A stretch of 45,454 nt of DNA. Origin: an uncultured Pelagibacteraceae bacterium (GTDB lineage Bacteria > Pseudomonadota > Alphaproteobacteria > Pelagibacterales > Pelagibacteraceae). Location: NCBI GenBank assembly GCA_902596925.1, contig CACJVT010000009.1, forward strand, positions 1-45,454, given 5' to 3'. Below, piece after piece: positions 33,081 to 41,162 of this stretch; position 1 is the first letter of the stretch; every line of letters starts with the position of its first letter. Below the pieces are notes generated by a model. It worked only from the letters and a program-made list of their open reading frames with translations, did no database searches and was not told the DNA's origin. The translations under genes were made by a program, and so were the position numbers.

Positions 33081-33206
33081 ATGAAAATTAAAAGCTCATT
33101 AAAGTCCCTAAAAGTAAGAGATCTAAATTCTAAACTAGTTAGAAGACGAGGAAGAGTTTACATAATTAATAAAAACAATCCTAAATTCAAAGCAAGACAA
33201 AAATAA
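33081..33206 (+). CDS. rpmJ: Ribosomal protein bL36, zinc-free (YkgO type)
   Basis: A 41-residue basic protein: [20 protein letters not shown] then [20 protein letters not shown] and K. This matches the alternative bL36 form (RRRGRVYVINKxNPRFKARQ pattern), and lacks the Cys3-His zinc site of the classical form. It begins 15 bases after the 5S rRNA and lies on the same strand, so two ribosomal large-subunit components are adjacent. Too short for usual ORF thresholds. bL36 binds 23S rRNA near the L7/L12 stalk base. Confidence 0.95.
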   Translation: MKIKSSLKSLKVRDLNSKLVRRRGRVYIINKNNPKFKARQK

Positions 33207-33210
33207 TTTT

Positions 33211-33321
33211 ATGGATAATGAAAACCATAAAAATACCTGGAATAATTTTACTAAATTTGTTCTATGGGGAACTGTTGCAGTAATATCAGTGTTGGTATTG
33301 ATGGCAATTTTTTTACTTTAA
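33211..33321 (+). CDS. Short membrane protein resembling aa3-type cytochrome c oxidase subunit IV
   Basis: A 36-residue ORF starting 4 bases after the rpmJ stop: MDNENHKNTWNNFTKFVLWG then TVAVISVLVLMAIFLL. A short hydrophilic N-terminus is followed by a single membrane helix. The layout (F-x-K-hhxWGT then a helix ending LMAIF) matches the small subunit IV of bacterial aa3 oxidases in alphaproteobacteria, which packs against the oxidase core. It lies 9 bases before pntA1, so it is probably cotranscribed with transhydrogenase. Function as an oxidase subunit is by resemblance only; a free-standing small membrane protein is possible. Confidence 0.72.
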   Translation: MDNENHKNTWNNFTKFVLWGTVAVISVLVLMAIFLL

Positions 33322-33330
33322 GGTCCTTTA

Positions 33331-34419
33331 ATGAAGATAGGATCTATTTTAGAAAATCAAAAGTTTGAAAAAAGAGTGGCTATCATGCCAGAAATTGTAA
33401 AAAAATATCTTTCTTTAGGATTCGAAATTCTTCTAAGTAAAAATTATGCCTCTCATCTAGGAATAGAAGATCAAGAATATCTAAAAGTTGGTGCAAAAAT
33501 TTCTCCAGATGAAAATGAAATTTTAAATTCATCTGATATTATTATACAACTTGGTGTCTTGTCAGACGAAAAAATTTCCCTAATTAGTGAAAATCAAATA
33601 TTAATTGGAATTTTAAATCCTTATGATAACAAAAAAAAATTAGAAGATTTAGCCAAAAAAAAAATTAATCTTTTTTCTTTAGAGTTGCTCCCAAGAATAA
33701 CACGAGCTCAATCAATGGATATATTATCCTCTCAAGCTAATTTAGCAGGTTATAAAGCTGTAATAGAGTCATTTGCTAGTTTTGAGAAGGCAATACCTAT
33801 GATGATGACTGCCGCAGGAACAGTGCCAGCTGCTAAAGTTTTAGTTGTTGGAGCTGGGGTTGCAGGATTACAAGCAATAGCTACAGCTAAAAGAATGGGT
33901 GCTATAGTTTTTGCAACAGATGTAAGGATGGCATCAAAAGAACAAGTTGAAAGTTTAGGTGGTAAATTTCTGACTGTTGAAGGTTCTGAAAATCTTGAAA
34001 CTGAGGGAGGCTACGCAAAGGAGACTTCTGATGAATTTAAAAAAAAACAAGAAGAGCTCTTGTCTGAAACTTTAAAAAAAATTGATATCGTAATCTGTAC
34101 TGCACTAATACCAGGAAAAAAAGCTCCATTGATTATCAAAGATAATATGATTAGTAATATGCAACCAGGATCAGTGATTTATGATTTAGCGGCGATCCAA
34201 GGAGGAAATACTGCTTTTACTGAAGTAGATAAAATAATTAATAAAAAAGGAATTAAAATAATGGGGGAGAGCAATATTTTGAACAAATTACCTATCTCAG
34301 CATCTAGCTTATATTCAAAAAATATGTTTAATTTTGTTGATAATTTATTCGACAAAAAAAATAAAAAAATCAATATTAATTTAGAAGATGAAATTATTAA
34401 AAAAACATTAATTAAATAA
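33331..34419 (+). CDS. pntA: Proton-translocating NAD(P) transhydrogenase subunit alpha, part 1
   Basis: A 362-residue soluble NAD(H)-binding domain (dI). Seen: MKIGSILENQKFEKRVAIMP (1-20) with the family opening, ELLPRITRAQSMDILSSQAN (about 117-136), TAAGTVPAAKVLVVGAGVAG (about 161-180) holding the NAD-binding Gly-x-Gly-x-x-Gly, FATDVRMASKEQVESLGGKF (about 191-210), and IVICTALIPGKKAPLI (about 252-267). The enzyme couples hydride transfer from NADH to NADP+ with proton inflow, making NADPH. As usual in alphaproteobacteria, alpha is split: the membrane part is a separate gene 2 bases downstream. Confidence 0.96.
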   Translation: MKIGSILENQKFEKRVAIMPEIVKKYLSLGFEILLSKNYASHLGIEDQEYLKVGAKISPDENEILNSSDIIIQLGVLSDEKISLISENQILIGILNPYDNKKKLEDLAKKKINLFSLELLPRITRAQSMDILSSQANLAGYKAVIESFASFEKAIPMMMTAAGTVPAAKVLVVGAGVAGLQAIATAKRMGAIVFATDVRMASKEQVESLGGKFLTVEGSENLETEGGYAKETSDEFKKKQEELLSETLKKIDIVICTALIPGKKAPLIIKDNMISNMQPGSVIYDLAAIQGGNTAFTEVDKIINKKGIKIMGESNILNKLPISASSLYSKNMFNFVDNLFDKKNKKININLEDEIIKKTLIK

Positions 34420-34421
34420 TC

Positions 34422-34730
34422 ATGGAAATAGATCCTTTAATATTTAGACTAAGTATATTTATCCTATCAATATTTGTTGGATACTACGTGGTTTGGAGCG
34501 TTACACCATCATTACATACTCCATTGATGTCAGTAACTAATGCTATTTCTTCTGTAATAATTGTAGGTGCAATAATTGCAGGTTTGTCGGGTAATTCTGA
34601 AAGTATATTTAATACCTCAAGTATTTTTGGCTTTTTGGCTATCGCGTTAGCAGCAATAAATATCTTCGGTGGATTTCTTGTGACTCAAAGAATGTTAGCA
34701 ATGTACAAAAAAAAGAAAAAGGACAAGTAA
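34422..34730 (+). CDS. pntA2: NAD(P) transhydrogenase subunit alpha, part 2 (membrane)
   Basis: A 102-residue membrane protein with three to four hydrophobic segments, matching the alpha-2 part of domain II. Seen: FVGYYVVWSVTPSLHTPLMS (about 18-37) then VTNAISSVIIVGAI, the most conserved region of this subunit, and FGGFLVTQRMLAMYKKKKKD at the C-terminus (family: GGFxVTxRMLxMFKKK). It forms part of the proton channel with PntB. Its stop overlaps the pntB start by one base. Confidence 0.95.
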   Translation: MEIDPLIFRLSIFILSIFVGYYVVWSVTPSLHTPLMSVTNAISSVIIVGAIIAGLSGNSESIFNTSSIFGFLAIALAAINIFGGFLVTQRMLAMYKKKKKDK

Positions 34731-36127
34731 TGATATCAGCAAATTTGTCAGCACTTTTTTATCTAGTTTCAGGTGTATTATTTATACTTGCATTACGAGG
34801 ATTATCCTCTCCTGAAACATCTAGACAAGGTAATTTCTTTGGTATTTTAGGAATGTCGATTGCAGTTGTAGTAACATTTCTATCTATAGGAAATTTTTCA
34901 ACTGGATTTATTTACGTTTTAATCTTTATTTTGATTGGTGGTTCAATTGGAGCACTCATAGCTTACAGAATACCCATGACCGCTATGCCAGAATTAGTTG
35001 CTGGCTTTCATAGTTTGGTGGGGCTCGCAGCTGTTTTTGTGGCAATCTCAGCTTTTTTAAATCCAGTAGCATTTAATCTTGGTGTACCGGGTAATATTAA
35101 ACTTGGTAGTTTAATTGAAATGTCTATTGGTGCTGCAGTTGGAGCTATAACTTTTTCCGGTTCAATAATTGCTTTTTTAAAACTTCAAGGAATAATGTCA
35201 GGATCTCCTATCACTTTTAAAGGTCAACATTTACTTAATGCAATTATATTAACTTTAATTTTAATTTTAATTTATTTCCTTTGTTCATCTCAATCCTCAA
35301 AATTATTCTGGATTTTATTGGCTGTTTCATTTTTAATTGGTTTTCTATTGATAATACCAATAGGTGGAGCTGACATGCCAGTTGTGATTTCCATGCTTAA
35401 TTCTTATTCTGGTTGGGCAGCAGCTGGAATTGGATTTACTTTAGAGAATACTGCATTAATTATTACAGGAGCACTTGTTGGATCATCAGGCGCGATACTA
35501 TCATATATTATGTGTAAGGGCATGAATCGTTCATTTTTTAATGTGATTTTAGGTGGATGGGGAGCCACAGATGATGCTTCAAGTAAATCAACTAAAGAAC
35601 AAAGACCAGTAAAAAGTGGTAATGCTGATGATGCAGCTTTCTTAATGAAAAACGCCTCCTCAGTTATAATTGTTCCAGGTTATGGAATGGCTGTTGCACA
35701 AGCCCAACATGCTTTAAGAGAAATGGTAGATACTTTAAAAAAAAATGATATTAAAGTATCATATGCTATTCACCCAGTAGCTGGAAGAATGCCAGGGCAC
35801 ATGAATGTACTATTGGCAGAAGCAAATGTGCCTTATGATGAAGTTTTTGAATTAGAGGATATAAATAATGATTTTGCAAATGCAGATGTCGCATTCGTTA
35901 TTGGCGCTAATGACGTTACTAATCCAGTCGCAAAAACAGATCCTCAAAGTCCTATTTATGGGATGCCGGTTTTAGACGTAGAAAAATGTAAGTCTGTTTT
36001 GTTTGTCAAAAGAAGTCTCTCTCCAGGATATGCTGGCATTGATAATGATCTATTTTATAAAGAGAATACACTTATGTTATTTGCAGATGCAAAAAAAATG
36101 ACAGAAGATATTACAAAAAATCTATAA
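34730..36127 (+). CDS. pntB: NAD(P) transhydrogenase subunit beta
   Basis: A 465-residue protein: about nine membrane helices (domain II) then the NADP(H)-binding domain III. Seen: VAGFHSLVGLAAVFVAISAF (about 90-109) with the channel His, GGADMPVVISMLNSYSGWAA (about 211-230), SGAILSYIMCKGMNRSF, VIIVPGYGMAVAQAQHAL (about 314-331) and HPVAGRMPGHMNVLLAEANV (about 346-365), then VIGANDVTNPVAKTDPQSPI (about 387-406). All are conserved PntB signatures. It supplies NADPH for biosynthesis. Eight bases separate it from the transaldolase-family gene. Confidence 0.97.
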   Translation: MISANLSALFYLVSGVLFILALRGLSSPETSRQGNFFGILGMSIAVVVTFLSIGNFSTGFIYVLIFILIGGSIGALIAYRIPMTAMPELVAGFHSLVGLAAVFVAISAFLNPVAFNLGVPGNIKLGSLIEMSIGAAVGAITFSGSIIAFLKLQGIMSGSPITFKGQHLLNAIILTLILILIYFLCSSQSSKLFWILLAVSFLIGFLLIIPIGGADMPVVISMLNSYSGWAAAGIGFTLENTALIITGALVGSSGAILSYIMCKGMNRSFFNVILGGWGATDDASSKSTKEQRPVKSGNADDAAFLMKNASSVIIVPGYGMAVAQAQHALREMVDTLKKNDIKVSYAIHPVAGRMPGHMNVLLAEANVPYDEVFELEDINNDFANADVAFVIGANDVTNPVAKTDPQSPIYGMPVLDVEKCKSVLFVKRSLSPGYAGIDNDLFYKENTLMLFADAKKMTEDITKNL

Positions 36128-36134
36128 AAGTAAA

Positions 36135-36830
36135 ATGAGCACAAAAATTTATTGTGATATTGCTGATATAAATCAGATTAAAAAATTTAATAAAAAAAAA
36201 TTAGTAAAGGGTTTTACAACTAACCCAAGTTTAATGCGAAAAGCAGGAGCAAAAAATTACGAAAAATATTCTAAAGAAATTTTAAAAATTTGTAAAAAAC
36301 CAATTTCTTTCGAGGTATTTAGCGACAATTACAAATCCATGAGAAGAGAAGCCCTAATAATTAATTCATGGGGAAAAATGATATATGTAAAAATACCGGT
36401 TACGAATTCAAAAGGAAAATTTATGGGTAGTCTCATCAAGGAACTAAGCCAATTGAACATTAAATTAAATATAACTGCCGTATACAATTCTAATCAAACA
36501 AAAAAAATTTTAAGGTGTTTGAAAAAAAATTCAAAAGTGATTATTTCAATTTTCGCTGGAAGAGCGGCAGATGCAGGAAAAGATCCTATACCTGAGTTGA
36601 AAAAAAGTATTAAAATTTCCAAAAAATTTAAAAATGTTAAAATATTGTGGGCAAGCGTAAGAGAACCTTATAATTATATTCAAGCTAAACAACTAGGTTG
36701 TCATTTAATAACAATCCCCCCTTCTATAATAAATAAGATTGAAAATTTTGGAAAGTCATTTGAAAAATTAACTAGAGATACTGTGCTAGGATTTTTGAAA
36801 GATAGTAGAAAATCTAAATTTAAGATTTAG
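36135..36830 (+). CDS. Transaldolase / fructose-6-phosphate aldolase family protein
   Basis: A 231-residue TIM-barrel aldolase of the small transaldolase (TalC/Fsa) group. Seen: YCDIADINQIKKFNKKKLVK then GFTTNPSLM (about 5-33), where TTNPSL is the family signature; EVFSDNYKSMRREA (about 60-73); IYVKIPVTNSKGKFMG (about 84-99) with the Schiff-base Lys at about 87; NITAVYNSNQ (about 112-121); and IFAGRAADAGKDP (about 138-150). It transfers dihydroxyacetone units in the pentose phosphate network, or cleaves fructose 6-phosphate. It follows pntB by 8 bases and ends in an 11-base convergent overlap with the ligase gene. Substrate between the two options is not decidable. Confidence 0.85.
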   Translation: MSTKIYCDIADINQIKKFNKKKLVKGFTTNPSLMRKAGAKNYEKYSKEILKICKKPISFEVFSDNYKSMRREALIINSWGKMIYVKIPVTNSKGKFMGSLIKELSQLNIKLNITAVYNSNQTKKILRCLKKNSKVIISIFAGRAADAGKDPIPELKKSIKISKKFKNVKILWASVREPYNYIQAKQLGCHLITIPPSIINKIENFGKSFEKLTRDTVLGFLKDSRKSKFKI

Positions 36831-38055
36831 AGTATTTGTTAAAACTTATCATTAATGCAAAGTTGAACCAAAATATACCACCATTAAAAGTAGAAAATAT
36901 ACTTCCAGAAGGAATAAGTGGGATTAAATTTGAGATAATAAATAATATTGATGCAAATTGATAAATATTCTTATCAATCAGGTAATTCTTCATTGAGTAA
37001 TAAATTGAGTATAAAATTAAGACAAAAAAGGTTAGGTATCCTAGCAACCCAATTTCAGATAATAATTCAAGATGTATTTGATGTGGATGTGTAGCTTGTC
37101 TTCCATCTGTTTTTTTAAATTCATCATTCCTATAAATTTCCCTTTTACTTTCGTCTCGAAAATTTTTTAGACCAACACCAAAAAATAAATTATTTTTAAA
37201 AATCTTATATGCAGCGTTTTGATGAGCCCCGTATTGAGACTCTTTAAAGTATTTATTTAATCCCTCCGACGAGTAAATTACTTTAATTTGATCGTAATAT
37301 CTGTATTTAATATTTTCATTCATCAAAATAACGACACCTAATAAAGTTAAAATAATTGATAAAATTCCAACTTTTTTTAAAAAACTAGTTTTAAGAATAA
37401 AAAATAAAAATAAAAATACCGATAAAAATAATTTTACAAAGTTTGCTCTTTCTCCAATAGCAAAACTTATTAAAATAATTGAGATTGTCAGAATTAAAAT
37501 GATTGAGTTAGAGAACTTTTGATTAATGAAAAATGCTAAAACAAATAAACTTATAAAATGGTAAAAACCTCCAACAACTAGTTCATCCCCAAAAAAACTT
37601 GCTATTCTTCCAGGCATTAAAGTATTAAATCCTAATATATTAAAACCAACTAGGAATTCAAAAATTACATCAAATGAAACTATAAAAAAAACTAACGTCC
37701 AATAATGCAATATTTTTTCAAATGATAAATCTTTATTTTGCATAAGATTTTGAAGTTCTTTAATAAAAAAAATTATTAATATGAATTTAATAAACCTAGG
37801 AAAAGAATTGTAAAAATTAACACTAAAAAATAAATTTATTGAGAGATATATTAAAAATATAATTAAAAGATAAAATATATAAGATCTATAAAATTTCTGA
37901 GACTCTTTTAAATCTAAAATAGCTAAAAGTGCAAAGGCTACATAAAAAAAATTTATAGAAAGATTACCTAAAATTAAAAATATTGGAAAAAAAATAAGTA
38001 AATAAAAAGATAAAATATTTTTTTTTGGCGGAATAAAATTTTCTTTTTTTAACAT
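36820..38055 (-). CDS. O-antigen ligase/polymerase family membrane protein (WaaL/Wzy-like)
   Basis: A 411-residue protein with about ten to eleven membrane segments. The large periplasmic loop near residues 255-335 holds YKIFKNNLFFGVGLKNFRDE and RQATHPHQIHLELLSEIGLL then GYLTF (about 316-341); the HPHQ/N-hLEhhxExGhhG pattern is the Wzy_C signature, with Arg and His residues that ligases need. WaaL-type proteins join undecaprenyl-linked polysaccharide to lipid A-core on the periplasmic face. It lies on the housekeeping side of the 5S gene, 3 bases from tRNA-fMet, apart from the island, which suggests it is a stable component accepting variable glycans. A role as polymerase is equally consistent with motifs. 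Confidence 0.82.
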   Translation of the reverse strand: MLKKENFIPPKKNILSFYLLIFFPIFLILGNLSINFFYVAFALLAILDLKESQKFYRSYIFYLLIIFLIYLSINLFFSVNFYNSFPRFIKFILIIFFIKELQNLMQNKDLSFEKILHYWTLVFFIVSFDVIFEFLVGFNILGFNTLMPGRIASFFGDELVVGGFYHFISLFVLAFFINQKFSNSIILILTISIILISFAIGERANFVKLFLSVFLFLFFILKTSFLKKVGILSIILTLLGVVILMNENIKYRYYDQIKVIYSSEGLNKYFKESQYGAHQNAAYKIFKNNLFFGVGLKNFRDESKREIYRNDEFKKTDGRQATHPHQIHLELLSEIGLLGYLTFFVLILYSIYYSMKNYLIDKNIYQFASILFIISNLIPLIPSGSIFSTFNGGIFWFNFALMISFNKYSKS

Positions 38056-38058
38056 AAT

Positions 38059-38135
<77 letters not shown>

Positions 38136-38139
38136 ATAT

Positions 38140-38346
38140 CTAAATTCTATTCTTGAGTTTGTTTAGCTTCTTAACTCTTTTGATATTTTCTTGTAATATT
38201 CTTTTCTTTTTTTCTGATGGTTTTTCGTATGTATTTTTTAATTTTATTATTTTAAAAAAACCATCTCTTTGGAGTTTTCTTTTTAAAACTCTCAAAGCTT
38301 GTTCAACGTTATTATCCTTAACTTCTATTTTGATAAATACCTCCAA
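38140..38346 (-). CDS. rpsU: Ribosomal protein bS21
   Basis: A 68-residue, very basic protein: MEVFIKIEVKDNNVEQALRV then LKRKLQRDGFFKIIKLKNTY and KPSEKKKR. The A-LRxLKRKhQRDG and YEKPSExKKR patterns are diagnostic for bS21, a small-subunit protein involved in initiation near the anti-Shine-Dalgarno region. It stands directly next to initiator tRNA on the same strand. Confidence 0.95.
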   Translation of the reverse strand: MEVFIKIEVKDNNVEQALRVLKRKLQRDGFFKIIKLKNTYEKPSEKKKRILQENIKRVKKLNKLKNRI

Positions 38347-38403
38347 AAAAACGAGTAACTATCATTTTTATAATTTCATGTCTATTTATTTTATTCATGT
38401 TTT

Positions 38404-38979
38404 CTATTTTTTATTAGCTTGTTCAGCTCTTTCCTTTTCTTTTTTCTCTCGTTTAATCCTACGTTCAGCTTTGGCAATCGCATCCAGAAGGTCTTTTTGA
38501 GTAAACAAATTTAAAGCCACAGGATCTTTTGGATTTAAATTATTGTAATTCCAATAACTTTTATTTCTAATAGATGTTACAGAATTTTTCGTAATTCCAA
38601 CAAGTTTGGCTATCTGTGAGTCTTTTAATATATTATGTTGTTTAAGTAACCAAAGTGCCGAGTCTGGTTTATCTTGTCTCTTTGACAAAGGTATATATTT
38701 TTTAATTTTTTTTTCAGAATTAGATATTTCAACATCAAAATTTTTTATTTGAAGAGGTCTGCCCTGATCTTTTGATGATAGATCAATTTCTTCTCTAGAT
38801 AATTGCCCTGCAATAATTGGATTATATGCTTTAATACCTTTAGCTACTTCTCCATCTGCAATACCTTGTACCTCTACCTCATGTAATTTACAAAAATCTG
38901 CAATTTGTTTAAAAGTTAGTGTGGTATTTTCCACTAGCCACATAGCAGTTGCCATTGGCATTAAAGGAGAACTAGACAT
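38404..38979 (-). CDS. trcR: TrcR / DUF1013 transcription regulator
   Basis: A 191-residue protein of the alphaproteobacterial DUF1013 family. Seen: LMPMATAMWLVENTTLTFKQ (about 6-25) and IADFCKLHEVEVQGIADGEV (about 26-45), then PITRGQ-like NPIIAGQLSREEI, and a second helix-turn-helix-like segment PDSALWLLKQHNILKDSQIA (about 105-124) and KLVGITKNSVTSIRNKSYWN (about 125-144). The C-terminus is charged. In Caulobacter this protein (TrcR) is reported to track with RNA polymerase and affect cell-cycle promoters. One base separates it from rpmE, upstream on the same strand. Confidence 0.88.
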   Translation of the reverse strand: MSSSPLMPMATAMWLVENTTLTFKQIADFCKLHEVEVQGIADGEVAKGIKAYNPIIAGQLSREEIDLSSKDQGRPLQIKNFDVEISNSEKKIKKYIPLSKRQDKPDSALWLLKQHNILKDSQIAKLVGITKNSVTSIRNKSYWNYNNLNPKDPVALNLFTQKDLLDAIAKAERRIKREKKEKERAEQANKK

Positions 38980-39210
38980 TTAATTTTTTTTTTCTGATTT
39001 GAAATTTTGAAACTTTTTATTGAACTTACTTATTCTACCTTTATCCATTAATTTTTGCTTTCCACCAGTCCATGCAGAATGTGACTTTGGATCTATTTCT
39101 AGTTTAAGTAAATCACCTTCGGCACCCCAAGTTGATTTAGTTTCAAATTGTGTACCATCAGTCATTTCAACTTTTATATTATGATAGTTAGGATGTATTT
39201 TTTTTTTCAT
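38980..39210 (-). CDS. rpmE: Ribosomal protein bL31, zinc-free
   Basis: A 76-residue protein beginning [20 protein letters not shown] and containing [20 protein letters not shown] and [20 protein letters not shown] (about 42-61). This is the bL31 pattern. There is no cysteine, so the zinc site of the classical form is missing, as is common in alphaproteobacteria. bL31 bridges the ribosomal subunits at the central protuberance. It heads the rpmE-trcR pair. Confidence 0.95.
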   Translation of the reverse strand: MKKKIHPNYHNIKVEMTDGTQFETKSTWGAEGDLLKLEIDPKSHSAWTGGKQKLMDKGRISKFNKKFQNFKSEKKN

Positions 39211-39245
39211 CTCGAGATTTATAACAAATGTTTTTTTTAAAACAA

Positions 39246-39986
39246 TTAAAAGTTATGCAATTTTTCTCTTAATTTCGCATTAATGTTTGGGTTTGATGCG
39301 ATGATTTTGATACGGTTTAAACTATCAAGGTTTAATTCATTTAGAACACCTCCAGCTTCATTTATTAAAACTACACCAGCAGCGATATCCCACAAATTAA
39401 GATTTTTTTGAAAATATCCATCATATCTTCCTGCCGCGACATAGGCCAGGTCGAGTGCAGCACATCCAGACTTTCTAAATAAAAAATCAGGTTTTTTCTC
39501 AAATGATTCTCCTGTAGTAAACAAACAATTTTCAATAACATTCTTTTTTGAAACTCTTATTTTCTGGTTATTTAAAAAGGCTCCATTATTTTTTTCAGCA
39601 AAAAACATTTCATCTTTAATTGGATCATAAATTAGTCCAGATATGATCTCATTATTAGACTTTAAAGCAATTGAAATTGCAAAATGTGGAATTCCGTGTA
39701 AAAAATTTACAGTTCCGTCTATCGGATCGATGATCCATGTATTGTTAGTATTTTTATTTTTTTTAACTCCGTTTTCCTCACTTATGAATGAAAAATCGGG
39801 TCTAGCTTTTTTTAATTCCTCAATAATTACTTTTTCAACTTTTAAATCTGCATTAGTAACAAAGTCTGCAGCTCCCTTTTTAGATACTTGTAATTTTTCT
39901 ATTTCACCATAATCTCTTATTAATATTTTTGAAGCCTTTTCACTTGCTTTAATCATAATATTTAAATTTGAAGAAATTGAATTCAT
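39246..39986 (-). CDS. Inositol monophosphatase (SuhB) family phosphatase
   Basis: A 246-residue Mg2+-dependent phosphatase of the IMPase family. Seen: FISEENG (about 65-71), [20 protein letters not shown] (about 83-102), which is the metal-binding DPIDGTxNF motif, and [20 protein letters not shown] (about 196-215), the second signature with metal Asp. It may act on inositol-1-phosphate or related sugar phosphates; in some bacteria the homologue SuhB also joins rRNA antitermination complexes. It starts 4 bases after efp's stop on the same strand. Substrate within the family not determinable. Confidence 0.88.
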   Translation of the reverse strand: MNSISSNLNIMIKASEKASKILIRDYGEIEKLQVSKKGAADFVTNADLKVEKVIIEELKKARPDFSFISEENGVKKNKNTNNTWIIDPIDGTVNFLHGIPHFAISIALKSNNEIISGLIYDPIKDEMFFAEKNNGAFLNNQKIRVSKKNVIENCLFTTGESFEKKPDFLFRKSGCAALDLAYVAAGRYDGYFQKNLNLWDIAAGVVLINEAGGVLNELNLDSLNRIKIIASNPNINAKLREKLHNF

Positions 39987-39990
39987 AAGA

Positions 39991-40551
39991 TTAAATTTTT
40001 TTTAGATATTCTAAATTACGAGTATCCACTATGATTTCATCACCAGCCTCAATAAAAGGTGGCACTTGTATATTTAAACCATTATCTAATGTTGCTGGTT
40101 TATAAGATGAGGAAACTGTCTGGCCTTTTAAAGCGACATCAGTTTTTTCAATTTTACATTTTACTTGATTTGGTAAATTGACAAAAATAGGTATGTTGTT
40201 ATAAAAACTTACAGTAACCTCAAGATTTTCAGTTAATAATTTTCCCTTTTCTCCAACAACATCTTTTTTTATATTAATTTGCTCAAAAGATTTAGGTTCG
40301 ATAAAGAAGTAATTGCCCTCATCTTCATATAAATAATTATAGTTAATTTCATCTAATGATGCTTTTTCTACGTTTTCACTAGATCTAAATCTTTCATTTA
40401 ATTTAGTATTTTTGTTTAAACTTTTCATTTCAACTTGTGCAAAAGCACCACCTTTACCAGGCTTAACATGTTGGGTCTTGAGCACTTGCCACAAATCATT
40501 CTTATATTCTAGCAACATCCCAACCCTTATTTCTCCTGCATTAATTTTCAT
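39991..40551 (-). CDS. efp: Elongation factor P
   Basis: A 186-residue three-domain EF-P. Seen: MKINAGEIRVGMLLEYKNDL (1-20), HVKPGKGGAFAQVEMKSL (about 28-45) with the tip Lys (about 33) that is post-translationally modified in many bacteria, RFRSSENVEKASL (about 55-67), and TASSSYKPA-like GQTVSSSYKPATLDNGLNIQ (about 144-163) then VPPFIEAGDEIIVDTR, the C-terminal OB signature. It relieves ribosome stalling at polyproline. It overlaps the thiE stop by 4 bases. No epm modification gene is in the window. Confidence 0.96.
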   Translation of the reverse strand: MKINAGEIRVGMLLEYKNDLWQVLKTQHVKPGKGGAFAQVEMKSLNKNTKLNERFRSSENVEKASLDEINYNYLYEDEGNYFFIEPKSFEQINIKKDVVGEKGKLLTENLEVTVSFYNNIPIFVNLPNQVKCKIEKTDVALKGQTVSSSYKPATLDNGLNIQVPPFIEAGDEIIVDTRNLEYLKKI

Positions 40552-41162
40552 TTAAGTTTTTTTATTGCCTCTGCTGGTATTAGTTTTTCATTATTCCAAA
40601 TGTAGGCTGAAATAGCTAAAAAGTTTGCTTTATTCAATAAAAGTTTTTTATAATTATTAGAATTAATACCACCTACAGCAACTATAGGTGTTTTTGTGAT
40701 TTTTTTAACTTTTTTGAGCAAATTTGTGGAGGCTTTATATTTTATTTTTTTTGTTTTTGAGTGATTAAAGGCCCCAAGCGCTATGTAGTCTGCTTTATTT
40801 TTTATAGCTATTTTTGCTAATTTTATAGAATTATGACACGTAACACCTATTATCTTATCTCCAATTAACTTTCTCGCTTTTACAATATTCATGTCTTTTT
40901 GACCGAGGTGGCATCCATCAGCATTTAATCTTTTAGCAATTAAAGCATTGTCGTTAACAAGAAATTTGACATTAAATCTTTTACAAATTTTCTTAATTTT
41001 TTCACCAATGATGATTTTTTTTTTAAGAGTTTCTTTTTTGAGCCTTAATTGAAAAAAACTCACTTTTTTTTGTTGAAGAACCTTGATTAAATCTTGATAG
41101 AAAGACTTATTAATTTTAGATGGTGATATGAGATAAATGAATTTTTTTTTATTAATTCTCAA
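40548..41162 (-). CDS. thiE: Thiamine-phosphate synthase
   Basis: A 204-residue TIM-barrel. Seen: FIYLISPSKINKSFYQDL (8-25), FFQLRLKKETLKKKI (about 36-50) with the pyrophosphate-binding QLRxK, FLVNDNALIAKRLNADGCHL then GQKD (about 67-90), GVTCHNSIKLAKIAIKNKAD (about 102-121), YIALGAFNHSKTKK, and PIVAVGGINSNNYKKLLL (about 157-174). These fit ThiE, which joins the thiazole and pyrimidine halves of thiamine. The Asp-x-x-His-Leu-Gly-Gln pattern is conserved. A TenI-like isomerase is the alternative, but the QLRxK and CHLGQxD motifs favour ThiE. It overlaps the aldolase stop by 11 bases. Confidence 0.85.
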   Translation of the reverse strand: MRINKKKFIYLISPSKINKSFYQDLIKVLQQKKVSFFQLRLKKETLKKKIIIGEKIKKICKRFNVKFLVNDNALIAKRLNADGCHLGQKDMNIVKARKLIGDKIIGVTCHNSIKLAKIAIKNKADYIALGAFNHSKTKKIKYKASTNLLKKVKKITKTPIVAVGGINSNNYKKLLLNKANFLAISAYIWNNEKLIPAEAIKKLK

